From: Thermoanaerobacterales bacterium UBA4880 | GTDB taxonomy: Bacteria > Bacillota > Thermoanaerobacteria > Thermoanaerobacterales > UBA4877 | NCBI GenBank assembly: GCA_002399285.1 | Contig: DHDI01000010.1 | Location: forward strand, 111,689-147,133 | Length of the DNA stretch: 35,445 nucleotides | Direction: 5' to 3' | Part shown: in pieces, positions 1 to 8,481 of the stretch | How positions within the stretch are numbered: the first letter of the stretch is position 1 | Layout: every line of letters starts with the position of its first letter | Position numbers and translations under genes: made by a program | The notes under the pieces: model-generated | Seen by the model: the letters and a program-made list of their open reading frames with translations, nothing else | Told to the model about the DNA's origin: nothing | Databases searched by the model: none

Positions 1-435
1 GCAGCGATAAAGAATATTTTGGATAATGACCTTCCTCATAAGGCGGAGGAAAAGGGAAAATATTTCATGGGCAAGCTGACGGCCTTAAAGGATAAATCTC
101 CCTTGGTAAAGGATATCAGAGGCAGGGGGCTCATGATAGGCGTCGAGTTCAATCAGCAGGAGGGCTTTCTCTCCAAGACGGCTATAGGCAAACTTTCGGC
201 GGAATTCACCGGATCGCTGATAGCCGGGGAGCTTCAGAACAGGTATCATATCATTACGGCATACACGCTGAACAATCCCAACGTAATAAGGCTGGAACCG
301 CCTCTTATCGTTACTGAGGAGCAGATGGACAAGGCTGTGGACGCCTTGGATGAGATCCTGACCGGGCAGAAGTCTTTTCTTGGCGTGGCCAAGGCCAACA
401 CCGGGACCATACTGGGTTCTTTCTTTAAGAAGTAA
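1..435 (+). CDS. Class-III PLP aminotransferase, C-terminal part (5' end outside window)
   Basis: Frame 1 is open from the first base (AAIKNILDND...), so the gene begins upstream and only about 144 C-terminal residues are present. The segment IRGRGLMIGVEF followed by NVIRLEPPLIVTEEQMDKAVDAL is typical of the small C-terminal domain of class-III (ornithine/acetylornithine/putrescine/4-aminobutyrate type) PLP-dependent aminotransferases. The PLP-binding lysine lies in the missing part, so the substrate cannot be decided. The stop codon TAA is at 433-435 and the next gene starts 30 bp later, so the two may be co-transcribed. Family membership is confident; the specific enzyme is not. Confidence 0.85.
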   Translation, partial: AAIKNILDNDLPHKAEEKGKYFMGKLTALKDKSPLVKDIRGRGLMIGVEFNQQEGFLSKTAIGKLSAEFTGSLIAGELQNRYHIITAYTLNNPNVIRLEPPLIVTEEQMDKAVDALDEILTGQKSFLGVAKANTGTILGSFFKK

Positions 436-465
436 TACAAATATTTGAACTGGGGATGAGGGGTT

Positions 466-930
466 ATGTGCGATCTTAAAGGATTGTTTGAAGGCGGAAA
501 GACCTATGATGAGTTTTTGGATTCGCTTCCGGACAATAAAAAGACCAAGTTCAGGAAGTTTGCCGGCGAGTCGGAAACTTTTGATACAAAGGTAAAATAT
601 ATACTGGCATTTTCCGAGGGATGGTGCCCCGACTGCCAGCATAATCTGCCCATACTGAAATTCATTGCGGATAGCTTCGGCATAGAACTCAGGGTCGTGC
701 CCAAGGAGGACAACGAGTCCTTCATGGAGGATTTTATAACGGGGGGCCAGGCCAAAATACCCACGTTTGTCTTTATGGACGGGGATTTTGAGGTATTGGG
801 CAGCTGGATAGAGAGGCCGGAAAAGGTGAAGCAGCTGTGGGATAATGAACCTCTCATAAAGGCGAGGTATCTGAACGGCGAATTCGATAAATATATCGTC
901 GGTGAGTTGACCGATGCTTTAAAGGGTTAA
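466..930 (+). CDS. Thioredoxin-like protein with WCPDC motif
   Basis: This is a 154-residue protein with a thioredoxin-like core. WCPDC places redox cysteines at about residues 54 and 57, and the cis-proline motif IPTFVFMDG lies about 50 residues later. The N-terminal 45 residues are charged, and no signal peptide or membrane segment is seen, so it should be cytoplasmic. It resembles the stand-alone Firmicutes thioredoxin-like (Thioredoxin_9-type) family rather than classical TrxA, which is shorter and carries WCGPC. The ATG follows a GAGGGG-rich ribosome site. It is probably a thiol-disulfide oxidoreductase, but its partner is unknown. It sits just downstream of the aminotransferase and is closed off by the hairpin at 1003-1027. 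Confidence 0.85.
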   Translation: MCDLKGLFEGGKTYDEFLDSLPDNKKTKFRKFAGESETFDTKVKYILAFSEGWCPDCQHNLPILKFIADSFGIELRVVPKEDNESFMEDFITGGQAKIPTFVFMDGDFEVLGSWIERPEKVKQLWDNEPLIKARYLNGEFDKYIVGELTDALKG

Positions 931-1002
931 GCGGCGATAGAAGGCCGGCGGTCGTAAAACTGCCGTGTAATTTTGCCTGCCGTGGCCTGGCCATGGTGCG
1001 AG

Positions 1003-1027
1003 GGGGGCTCTATGCCCTTCTTTTTTT
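1003..1027 (+). terminator. Intrinsic terminator after the thioredoxin-like gene
   Basis: GGGGGC and GCCCTT form a 6-bp stem (two G:U pairs) around the loop TCTAT. The stem is followed by C and then seven T. It lies 70 bp after the thioredoxin-like stop codon. Confidence 0.6.
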
Positions 1028-1092
1028 GCCGTATGCCATGATAGATGATGCATGGATGAACAGCCGGCTGTTATAGAGTTTCAAATCATGGC

Positions 1093-1121
1093 TTGAAAAA
1101 TATGCTCCGATATACTACAAT
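1093..1121 (+). promoter_or_regulatory. Sigma-A type promoter for nrdJ
   Basis: TTGAAA at 1093-1098 is separated by 17 nt from TACAAT at 1116-1121, about 50 nt before the nrdJ start. A 14-bp perfect palindrome (AACAGCCGGCTGTT, 1059-1072) lies just upstream. I see no cobalamin riboswitch and no clear NrdR box pair in this leader. Confidence 0.55.
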
Positions 1122-1171
1122 AAGATGTACAAGAGAATAATACATACACAAGATATAGGGAGGCGGACACA

Positions 1172-3457
1172 ATGAAATTAACTGACAACGCTTTGAAGGT
1201 ACTGGAAAAAAGATATCTTGCCAAGGATGAAAATGGAAACATAACGGAGACGCCCGAGGAAATGTTCGACCGGGTGGCGCGCACCGTAGCGGCAGCCGAA
1301 GAAAACTATAAGGACGGCGATGATGCCGGCGAACTGGCCGGGAGATTTTATGATATGATGACAAATCTGGACTTCCTCCCCAATTCACCCACGCTTATGA
1401 ATGCGGGCAGGCCCTTGGGGCAGTTATCCGCCTGTTTTGTCCTTCCCGTGGGCGATTCCATGGAGGAGATATTCGACGCCATCAAGCAGGCCGCCATAAT
1501 TCACAAGAGCGGCGGCGGGACCGGATTTTCATTTTCACGTCTGCGCCCCAAGGGAGCCACGGTCAGGACTACGGGAGGCGTGGCGTCCGGCCCGGTGAGC
1601 TTTATGAAGGTATTCAACTCAGCCACGGAAGCCGTAAAGCAGGGAGGCACGCGCAGGGGAGCCAACATGGGAATACTGCGCATCGACCATCCCGACATAC
1701 TGGAATTTATCAGATGCAAACAGGATAATAACGATATAACCAATTTCAATATAAGCGTGGGCATTACGGAAAAATTCATGGACGCCGTTCAAAAGGATGA
1801 ATACTATCCGCTTATAGATCCCCACACCGGAGAAGTAGTCAAGACCCTGAGGGCACGGGAGGTATTCGACCTGATAATCGACATGGCATGGAATAACGGA
1901 GAACCGGGAATAGTCTTCCTCGACAGGATGAATGACAAAAATCCCACGCCGGGAGCAGGCGCGATAGAATCGACGAACCCATGCGGCGAACAGCCGCTGC
2001 TGCCGTATGAGAGCTGCAATTTGGGCTCGATAAACCTGGCGAACATGCTGAAAAATGATAGAGAGGGATATGAAGTCGATTACGAAAAACTGGGAACGGT
2101 CGTGCATGACGCCGTGCACTTCCTGGACAATGTGATCGACGCCAACTGCTACCCCCTGCCTCAGATAGATGAGATGACGAAGGCAAATAGAAAGATCGGT
2201 CTCGGGGTCATGGGTTTTGCCGATATGCTTTACAGGATGGGCATACCGTACGACAGCAATGATGCTTTGGAATTGGCCGACGAGGTCATGGGTTTCATTG
2301 ACGCAGCTTCCAAGGATGCCTCCCGTGAACTGGCGAAGAAGAGGGGTGTTTTCCCCAATTGGGAAAAGAGCATATTTAAGGATGTCAATATGCCCATAAG
2401 AAATGCCACCACCACTACCATAGCGCCCACCGGCACGATCAGCATTATCGCCGGGGTGTCCAGCGGGATAGAGCCTGCCTTTGCCCTGGCCTTTGTGAGG
2501 AAAGTGCTGGACAATGAAGAGCTGTTGGATGTAAATCCCATCTTTAAGGAAACGGCGGCAGACAGAGGGTTCTACAATGAATCCCTCATGCGTCGGGTTT
2601 CGGCGGCGGGCTCACTCAAAAGCCTGGACGGCATACCGGAGGACATAAAAGATGTTTTCGTCACGGCTTTGGACATAGATCCCTATTGGCATATCTCCAT
2701 GCAGGCGGCCTTTCAGAAACACGTGGACAATGCGGTGTCCAAGACCGTGAACTTCCCCAACGAAGCTGCCAAGGATGATGTGCGCAAGGTATATATGATG
2801 GCCTACGACATGGGATGCAAGGGCCTCACCATATACAGGGACGGAAGCAGGGATACTCAGGTACTGAATATAGGCGGCGGGGACGGCGTAAAGGCCGCCG
2901 GTACGGATGAGGAAGGCGGGCCTCTGATACCGCGGGAGAGGCCGCAGATCACCAGAGGTATTACGGAAAAGGTACGAGTGGGCTGTGGAAACCTGTATAT
3001 CACCGTAAACTACGATGAAAACGGCATCTGCGAGGTATTCACCAACGTCGGACGGGCGGGAGGATGTCCGTCGCAGTCCGAGGCGACCGCAAGGCTCACG
3101 TCTATAGCCTTGAGGTCAGGGATAGACGTCAAAGAATTAGTGGGACAGCTCAAGGGTATTCGCTGCCTTTCCACCATAAGACAGAAGGAAAGGGACAAGC
3201 GGATAAACGTGCTGTCCTGTCCCGACGCCATAGCCAGGGTCATCGAGAAGGTGATGGATATGAAGGAAGAGGAAAGCACGGAAGACTTAAGCCACGCGTC
3301 TGAGGAAGACTGCGGCTGCAGCCGGGATGCGGCTGATCCGGACAATGGCAAAGAACAGGAGACCTACACGTCGGTTTGTCCTGAATGCGGCAGCAGGATA
3401 GAGCATGAGAGCGGCTGCGTCATCTGCCCGAACTGCGGCTATTCCAAATGCAGCTAA
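1172..3457 (+). CDS. nrdJ: Adenosylcobalamin-dependent (class II) ribonucleoside-diphosphate reductase
   Basis: This 761-residue enzyme reduces ribonucleotides to deoxyribonucleotides using a B12-generated thiyl radical, so it needs no oxygen. Visible signatures are the first redox cysteine in SACF (C88), the active-site motif NPCGE (C271, E273) and the partner cysteine in SCNLGS (C282). The 11-residue spacing of the last two matches characterised class II enzymes. A TSCPD-type segment (GRAGGCPSQSEATARL) lies near residues 625-645. The C-terminus is a four-plus-cysteine ribbon (CPECG...CPNCG, about 736-755) ending in CS, as in clostridial NrdJ. The ATG is preceded by AGGGAGG. The dedicated promoter and the terminators on both sides indicate a single-gene unit. 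Confidence 0.97.
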   Translation: MKLTDNALKVLEKRYLAKDENGNITETPEEMFDRVARTVAAAEENYKDGDDAGELAGRFYDMMTNLDFLPNSPTLMNAGRPLGQLSACFVLPVGDSMEEIFDAIKQAAIIHKSGGGTGFSFSRLRPKGATVRTTGGVASGPVSFMKVFNSATEAVKQGGTRRGANMGILRIDHPDILEFIRCKQDNNDITNFNISVGITEKFMDAVQKDEYYPLIDPHTGEVVKTLRAREVFDLIIDMAWNNGEPGIVFLDRMNDKNPTPGAGAIESTNPCGEQPLLPYESCNLGSINLANMLKNDREGYEVDYEKLGTVVHDAVHFLDNVIDANCYPLPQIDEMTKANRKIGLGVMGFADMLYRMGIPYDSNDALELADEVMGFIDAASKDASRELAKKRGVFPNWEKSIFKDVNMPIRNATTTTIAPTGTISIIAGVSSGIEPAFALAFVRKVLDNEELLDVNPIFKETAADRGFYNESLMRRVSAAGSLKSLDGIPEDIKDVFVTALDIDPYWHISMQAAFQKHVDNAVSKTVNFPNEAAKDDVRKVYMMAYDMGCKGLTIYRDGSRDTQVLNIGGGDGVKAAGTDEEGGPLIPRERPQITRGITEKVRVGCGNLYITVNYDENGICEVFTNVGRAGGCPSQSEATARLTSIALRSGIDVKELVGQLKGIRCLSTIRQKERDKRINVLSCPDAIARVIEKVMDMKEEESTEDLSHASEEDCGCSRDAADPDNGKEQETYTSVCPECGSRIEHESGCVICPNCGYSKCS

Positions 3458-3512
3458 ATTCTTTGCATGTATTTTGACTATATAACAGAGATATCCGTAT
3501 GGATTCTTTGCA

Positions 3513-3541
3513 TTGAAAACTCATTATAGGTATGCTATAAT
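3513..3541 (+). promoter_or_regulatory. Promoter of the fluoride-riboswitch operon
   Basis: TTGAAA at 3513-3518, a 17-nt spacer and TATAAT at 3536-3541 with an extended -10 (TGC before TATAAT). Transcription should begin near 3547-3549, at the very 5' edge of the riboswitch aptamer. This is one of the best sigma-A promoters in the window. Confidence 0.85.
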
Positions 3542-3548
3542 GTTGCAC

Positions 3549-3608
3549 ATGGGAAAGAAGTCCTCCCACGGTTAAACCGAAACCGCTTTTAAAGCTGATG
3601 ACTTCTGC
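3549..3608 (+). promoter_or_regulatory. Fluoride riboswitch (crcB motif) aptamer
   Basis: The RNA matches the crcB/fluoride riboswitch architecture. Helix P1 is GAAGTC (3557-3562) with GACTTC (3600-3605), a perfect 6-bp pairing. A pseudoknot is possible between TGGGA (3550-3554) and TCCCA (3564-3568). There is a small variable hairpin CGGT-TAA-ACCG, and then GCTT...AAGC followed by the hallmark GCTGATGACTTCTGC. That last part corresponds to the GCUGAUGGCCUCUAC segment of the well-studied Thermotoga petrophila aptamer, with P1 covariation. The aptamer starts at the predicted transcription start and is followed at once by an overlapping terminator, the normal layout for a fluoride-ON switch. 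The assignment is from motif recognition; no covariance search was run. Confidence 0.9.
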
Positions 3609-3636
3609 AAATAGCAGAGGCCGTCGGCTTTTTTTA
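3592..3636 (+). terminator. Riboswitch expression-platform terminator
   Basis: AAGCTGATGACTTCTGC (3592-3608) can pair with GCAGAGGCCGTCGGCTT (3614-3630), with three G:U pairs and one A:C mismatch, around a 5-nt loop. A run of seven T (3629-3635) follows. The left arm contains the 3' strand of aptamer helix P1 and the conserved GCTGATG segment, so folding of aptamer and terminator is mutually exclusive. Fluoride binding would therefore favour read-through into the downstream genes. Confidence 0.85.
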
Positions 3637-3677
3637 ATGGCCTCCGCCGTATATAAATCTCCGAGGGGGGAGTATAT

Positions 3678-5222
3678 ATGTTTTACAGTATCCTGTTTCC
3701 AGAGAGGGAGCAGTATGAGTGGCCGCGGCAGACCGAGGCGCCGGCCTGTTTTAAGGACCTGAATCTCGACCGGATATGCCGGCGGCTTTTAAAAGCAAAG
3801 GGAGAATATAAGCTGGAGGGCTTTTTCTACACCCCGCTGCATGATCAAGAGATCATAGCGTATCGGCAGGACGTGATGCGGGAACTGGAGGATGATGGGA
3901 TCCGCACGCTGTTTGTCGGATTTTCGGAAACTATATACGAGTTAAGCCGGTATATGAATGATATCAGGACTTCGCTTACCTCGGATAACAGTTATGACAA
4001 CAACTATCTGACCCGTGGGCGTATGCTGGATTGTGCGGACAGATACTGCCTCGTTGTTTCCAAATTTTCGGAAAGGCTTTCCAAATTATCATTCCGTTCG
4101 CAAGGTTTGCAAGGTTTTGCCGAGTATCTCTCCGGATACTGCGCGTCGCGGGATTATGGAGATTTTTGCGCACATGTGAAACGGCTTCGCGATCAATTTT
4201 CCACAGTGGAATATTGTATGCTGATTAAAAACGGAACCATCCGCGCACGTAAGTATGAAGGACAGCCCAACCAGTCCGCCGAGATTCTTGCGGCCTTTGA
4301 AAAATTCAGACAGGGCGGCGTAAAGGACTACCGCCAGAAACTCACGGAAGAACCCTATGCCGCTCATGTGGAAGCTGCAGTCCTCGATATGGTTGCAAAA
4401 ATTTATAAGGATATTTTTGCGGATCTTGATGCTTTTTGCTCAAAATATCTGTACTTTGACGATGAAGCGATCTCACGCTTTTCCCGTGAAATACAGTTTT
4501 ATCTCACATGGCTGGATTTTATCAGTCCCATCCGCGATGCGGGCCTGCCTTTTAACTATCCGGAGTTGTGTGATACGGCAGAGCACCTGTATGGTCTGGA
4601 TGGATTCGACATTGCTCTCGCTGCAGATTCACCGGAAAGTATCGTAACCAATGATTTTGCTATGAATGCACCTGAGCATATCGTTGTTGTGACGGGACCG
4701 AATCAAGGCGGCAAGACCACTTTTGCCCGGGCTTTCGGGCAGGAGCACTACCTGGCTTCGCTGGGTTTGTGCGTGCCCGGCCGGGAGTCGGCAATGTACC
4801 TCTTCGACAATATCTTTACCCATTTTGGCCGGGAGGAGGACATATCCACATTAAACGGTAAACTGAAGGATGATCTTGTTCGGCTGCACGACCTGCTCTC
4901 TAAAGCTACGGCGAGAAGCATCATCATTGTCAATGAGATATTTTCATCCACAACTCTATCCGACGCACTATCTCTGGGAGGACATATGATGGATGCCTTT
5001 GCAGCGCTGGGAGCGCCTACCATGGTGGTGACCTTTCTCGACGAGCTTGCGGAGCATGGTCCCGAGACGGTAAGTATGATGAGCACAGTTAATGAAGATG
5101 ATCCGGCGGAGAGGACCTATAGGATCGTCAGGAAACCGCCGGATGGATTAGCTTATGCTTTGCATATCGCAAAAAAGCATGGCCTGGCCTATGAGCAGCT
5201 GAGCGAGAGGATCAAGAAATGA
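3678..5222 (+). CDS. MutS-like ATPase, first of a tandem pair under a fluoride riboswitch
   Basis: This 514-residue protein has the MutS clamp/ATPase architecture (core helical region about 30-320, ATPase about 330-514). It lacks the N-terminal mismatch-reading and connector domains and any Smr domain. Walker A is GPNQGGKTT (from residue 340). The Walker B position reads IIIVNEIFSST, with Asn419-Glu420 where MutS normally has Asp-Glu. The usual THYHEL-like switch motif is TFLDEL, so its histidine is absent. From memory, MutS-like genes of this kind are among those found behind crcB-motif RNAs; their biochemical role is not established. The ATG follows GAGGGGGGAG. It overlaps the next gene by 4 nt (ATGA), indicating translational coupling. 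Confidence 0.88.
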   Translation: MFYSILFPEREQYEWPRQTEAPACFKDLNLDRICRRLLKAKGEYKLEGFFYTPLHDQEIIAYRQDVMRELEDDGIRTLFVGFSETIYELSRYMNDIRTSLTSDNSYDNNYLTRGRMLDCADRYCLVVSKFSERLSKLSFRSQGLQGFAEYLSGYCASRDYGDFCAHVKRLRDQFSTVEYCMLIKNGTIRARKYEGQPNQSAEILAAFEKFRQGGVKDYRQKLTEEPYAAHVEAAVLDMVAKIYKDIFADLDAFCSKYLYFDDEAISRFSREIQFYLTWLDFISPIRDAGLPFNYPELCDTAEHLYGLDGFDIALAADSPESIVTNDFAMNAPEHIVVVTGPNQGGKTTFARAFGQEHYLASLGLCVPGRESAMYLFDNIFTHFGREEDISTLNGKLKDDLVRLHDLLSKATARSIIIVNEIFSSTTLSDALSLGGHMMDAFAALGAPTMVVTFLDELAEHGPETVSMMSTVNEDDPAERTYRIVRKPPDGLAYALHIAKKHGLAYEQLSERIKK

Positions 5223-6694
5223 AGGCACACCTCATGTTTCACGAAAGGGATTTTGATATAAAAAGAGGACCATGCTTCGGCAAAGACGCGCTAATTTCCG
5301 ACCTTGAATTAAAATATGTGTTGGACAACATGGCACGGAACGATAAAATTGTCTATCAGGTCTGCGAAGCGGCTCTCTTCAGCCCGCTGCAATCCACGGA
5401 CGAGATTTGCTACAGACAGGAAAATCTGCGTGATGCGCTCGAAAACCCCGATACGGTGCGGCAGCTCTATGAAATAACCGTTGAAACGGAAGACAAGAGA
5501 AAGGGGTCATGGTATTGGCTGTCTTCAATTTACCTGAGCAGTACTTTTTCAAGCGCCGTAGACCTTTTAAAGTTATACACCGAAATGCTCATGAAACTGC
5601 GAAAGGTTGCGGACAGCAGGCTATCTGGATTTCAATCGGATGGATTTAGGAGTCTTCTCACCATGCTGCAGAGGGAGTTGAGCGACGACTATTTTGCAGA
5701 GGTGCATGCTCTTTTGAACGGTCTGAATGACAGGGATGGTATGCTGATCAGTGCCACGCTGGGAAATTATCTGCAGGGTGTGGATTATGTGTTTCGTAAG
5801 AAGGATCGCAGGGGATTTTGGAGGCGCTGGCATTTTACGCCGTCCTTCACCATAGCAGATCGTGACGCCGCCGGTGCGGAGGACCTTGGGAAGCGGCGCG
5901 ATCGTGCCATAAACGAGGCGGCCAACGCGCTGGCCCAGGCCGCCGAGCACATTGAAGATTTTTTTGCCATGCTGAGGAATGAATTGGCTTTTTATGTGGG
6001 GTGCCTCAATCTGGACGACAGCCTGCGTGAGTTAGGCATGCCGGTCTGCATACCGCAGCTCTTTCCCATGGACAGCATGGACCGATCATGGCGCGGACTG
6101 TATGATGTAAGTCTTGCACTTACGAAAAATGCCGCCGTTGTCGGAAACGAGCTGGATGCTGCGGGCAAGCGGCTGTATATCATTACGGGCGCGAATCAGG
6201 GAGGAAAGTCCACGTTTCTCCGCAGTATGGGGCAGGCCCAGCTCATGGCGCAATGCGGAATGTTTGTCGGAGCCGACGCTTTTTCAGCGCCCATACGCCG
6301 CGGCGTATTCTCCCATTTCAAGAGAGAGGAGGATACCGCCATGAAAAGCGGCAAACTGGATGAGGAGCTTACCCGTATGAACGAGTTGGCCGACCATCTG
6401 GAAAGCGGCGCACTGATATTGTTTAATGAATCTTTTGCCGCGACGAACGAAAGGGAAGGCTCGGAGATCTGCCGTCAAATCACACGGGCGCTTATAGAAA
6501 ACGGCGTGGAGGTCTTTTCGGTTACCCACCTTTTTACCTACGCCTCCGCTTTTCTTGAAGACGGGACAACCCAGTATCTCCGTGCGCAGAGGCTGGAAAA
6601 CGGAGAACGCACTTATAAAGTGGTGCCGGGTGAACCTCTGCAGACTGCCTACGGTGAGGATTTGTACCGAGAGATTTTTGGCAGCAGAGTGTAA
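5219..6694 (+). CDS. MutS-like ATPase, second of the tandem pair
   Basis: This 491-residue paralogue has the same reduced MutS layout: a helical core (about 40-300) and a C-terminal ABC-type ATPase. Walker A is GANQGGKST (from residue 324). Walker B is LILFNESFAAT, again with Asn (403) before the catalytic-position Glu (404). Unlike the first protein it keeps a histidine in the switch (SVTHLFTYA). It lacks mismatch-recognition, connector and Smr domains, so it is neither MutS1 nor MutS2. Its sequence differs strongly from its neighbour, so the two may form a heterodimer, as eukaryotic MutS homologues do; that is inference. The start overlaps the previous stop (ATGA). It ends about 100 bp before enolase with no terminator in between. 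Confidence 0.87.
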   Translation: MKAHLMFHERDFDIKRGPCFGKDALISDLELKYVLDNMARNDKIVYQVCEAALFSPLQSTDEICYRQENLRDALENPDTVRQLYEITVETEDKRKGSWYWLSSIYLSSTFSSAVDLLKLYTEMLMKLRKVADSRLSGFQSDGFRSLLTMLQRELSDDYFAEVHALLNGLNDRDGMLISATLGNYLQGVDYVFRKKDRRGFWRRWHFTPSFTIADRDAAGAEDLGKRRDRAINEAANALAQAAEHIEDFFAMLRNELAFYVGCLNLDDSLRELGMPVCIPQLFPMDSMDRSWRGLYDVSLALTKNAAVVGNELDAAGKRLYIITGANQGGKSTFLRSMGQAQLMAQCGMFVGADAFSAPIRRGVFSHFKREEDTAMKSGKLDEELTRMNELADHLESGALILFNESFAATNEREGSEICRQITRALIENGVEVFSVTHLFTYASAFLEDGTTQYLRAQRLENGERTYKVVPGEPLQTAYGEDLYREIFGSRV

Positions 6695-6774
6695 ACAGTC
6701 GGCTTATAAAGGTATAAAGAGGGAATCAAGGTACTTAATGTGTGGAATGGCATTGTTACAGATACAAAAATTAA

Positions 6775-8082
<1,308 letters not shown>

Positions 8083-8101
8083 ATATAACCGCAAGCCGGA
8101 G

Positions 8102-8136
8102 GACAAAGTATCTGAAGAAGGTACTTTGTCTTTTTT
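8102..8136 (+). terminator. Intrinsic terminator after eno
   Basis: GACAAAGTATC (8102-8112) pairs with GGTACTTTGTC (8120-8130) through nine perfect pairs plus one G:U and one G:C. The loop is 7 nt and six T follow. It closes the riboswitch operon. Confidence 0.9.
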
Positions 8137-8481
8137 GAGATCCTTTCTCCAGTAAATTAGTTATCCATGACGGTCAGTCTCAATGAAACAAATGTTTATA
8201 AGCTGACGATATTGTATTTGCCTGGATATGCTACATTCCAATACATTATAGAAGTCTTGATTTTTAAAGGTTTGAGTAAAAAATATTGAAGGTTAGGCGC
8301 CGACTTTACATCTAAATCATTTTTAATAGAATATACCGGGAATACCGCCCTTGTCTTGACGGACTGCTGTAAATAAAAATTTTTTGACAGTAAACAAAAA
8401 GGGCCACTTTTTGACACATATTTGATGTATAATTGTGTCAAGGTTTCGATTGTAAATTATAAAAGTTGGGGCGGGAGAGTT
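8137..8481. other. Intergenic region upstream of the diguanylate cyclase
   Basis: About 345 bp without a convincing gene. The left two thirds shows nothing I can interpret. Near the right end TTGACACA (8411-8418) and TGTGTCAA (8434-8441) form a perfect 8-bp inverted repeat around a TATAAT (8428-8433). This looks like a promoter/operator, although TTGACA and TATAAT are only 11 nt apart and cannot form one standard sigma-A promoter. Confidence 0.5.

Noticed and set aside
931..1171. Possible cobalamin riboswitch ahead of the B12-dependent reductase
   Set aside because: I looked for the B12-box and surrounding helices and found only a terminator, a palindrome and a promoter; the leader after the promoter is too short.
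8411..8433. TTGACA and TATAAT read as a single consensus promoter
   Set aside because: Their spacing is 11 nt, far from the 16-18 nt sigma-A needs, so I list the site only as an inverted repeat around a -10-like element.
8196..8441. 81-codon minus-strand open frame in the eno-diguanylate cyclase gap
   Set aside because: It would start inside the inverted-repeat promoter region, has no good ribosome site, and its protein resembles no family; composition looks like non-coding AT-rich DNA.
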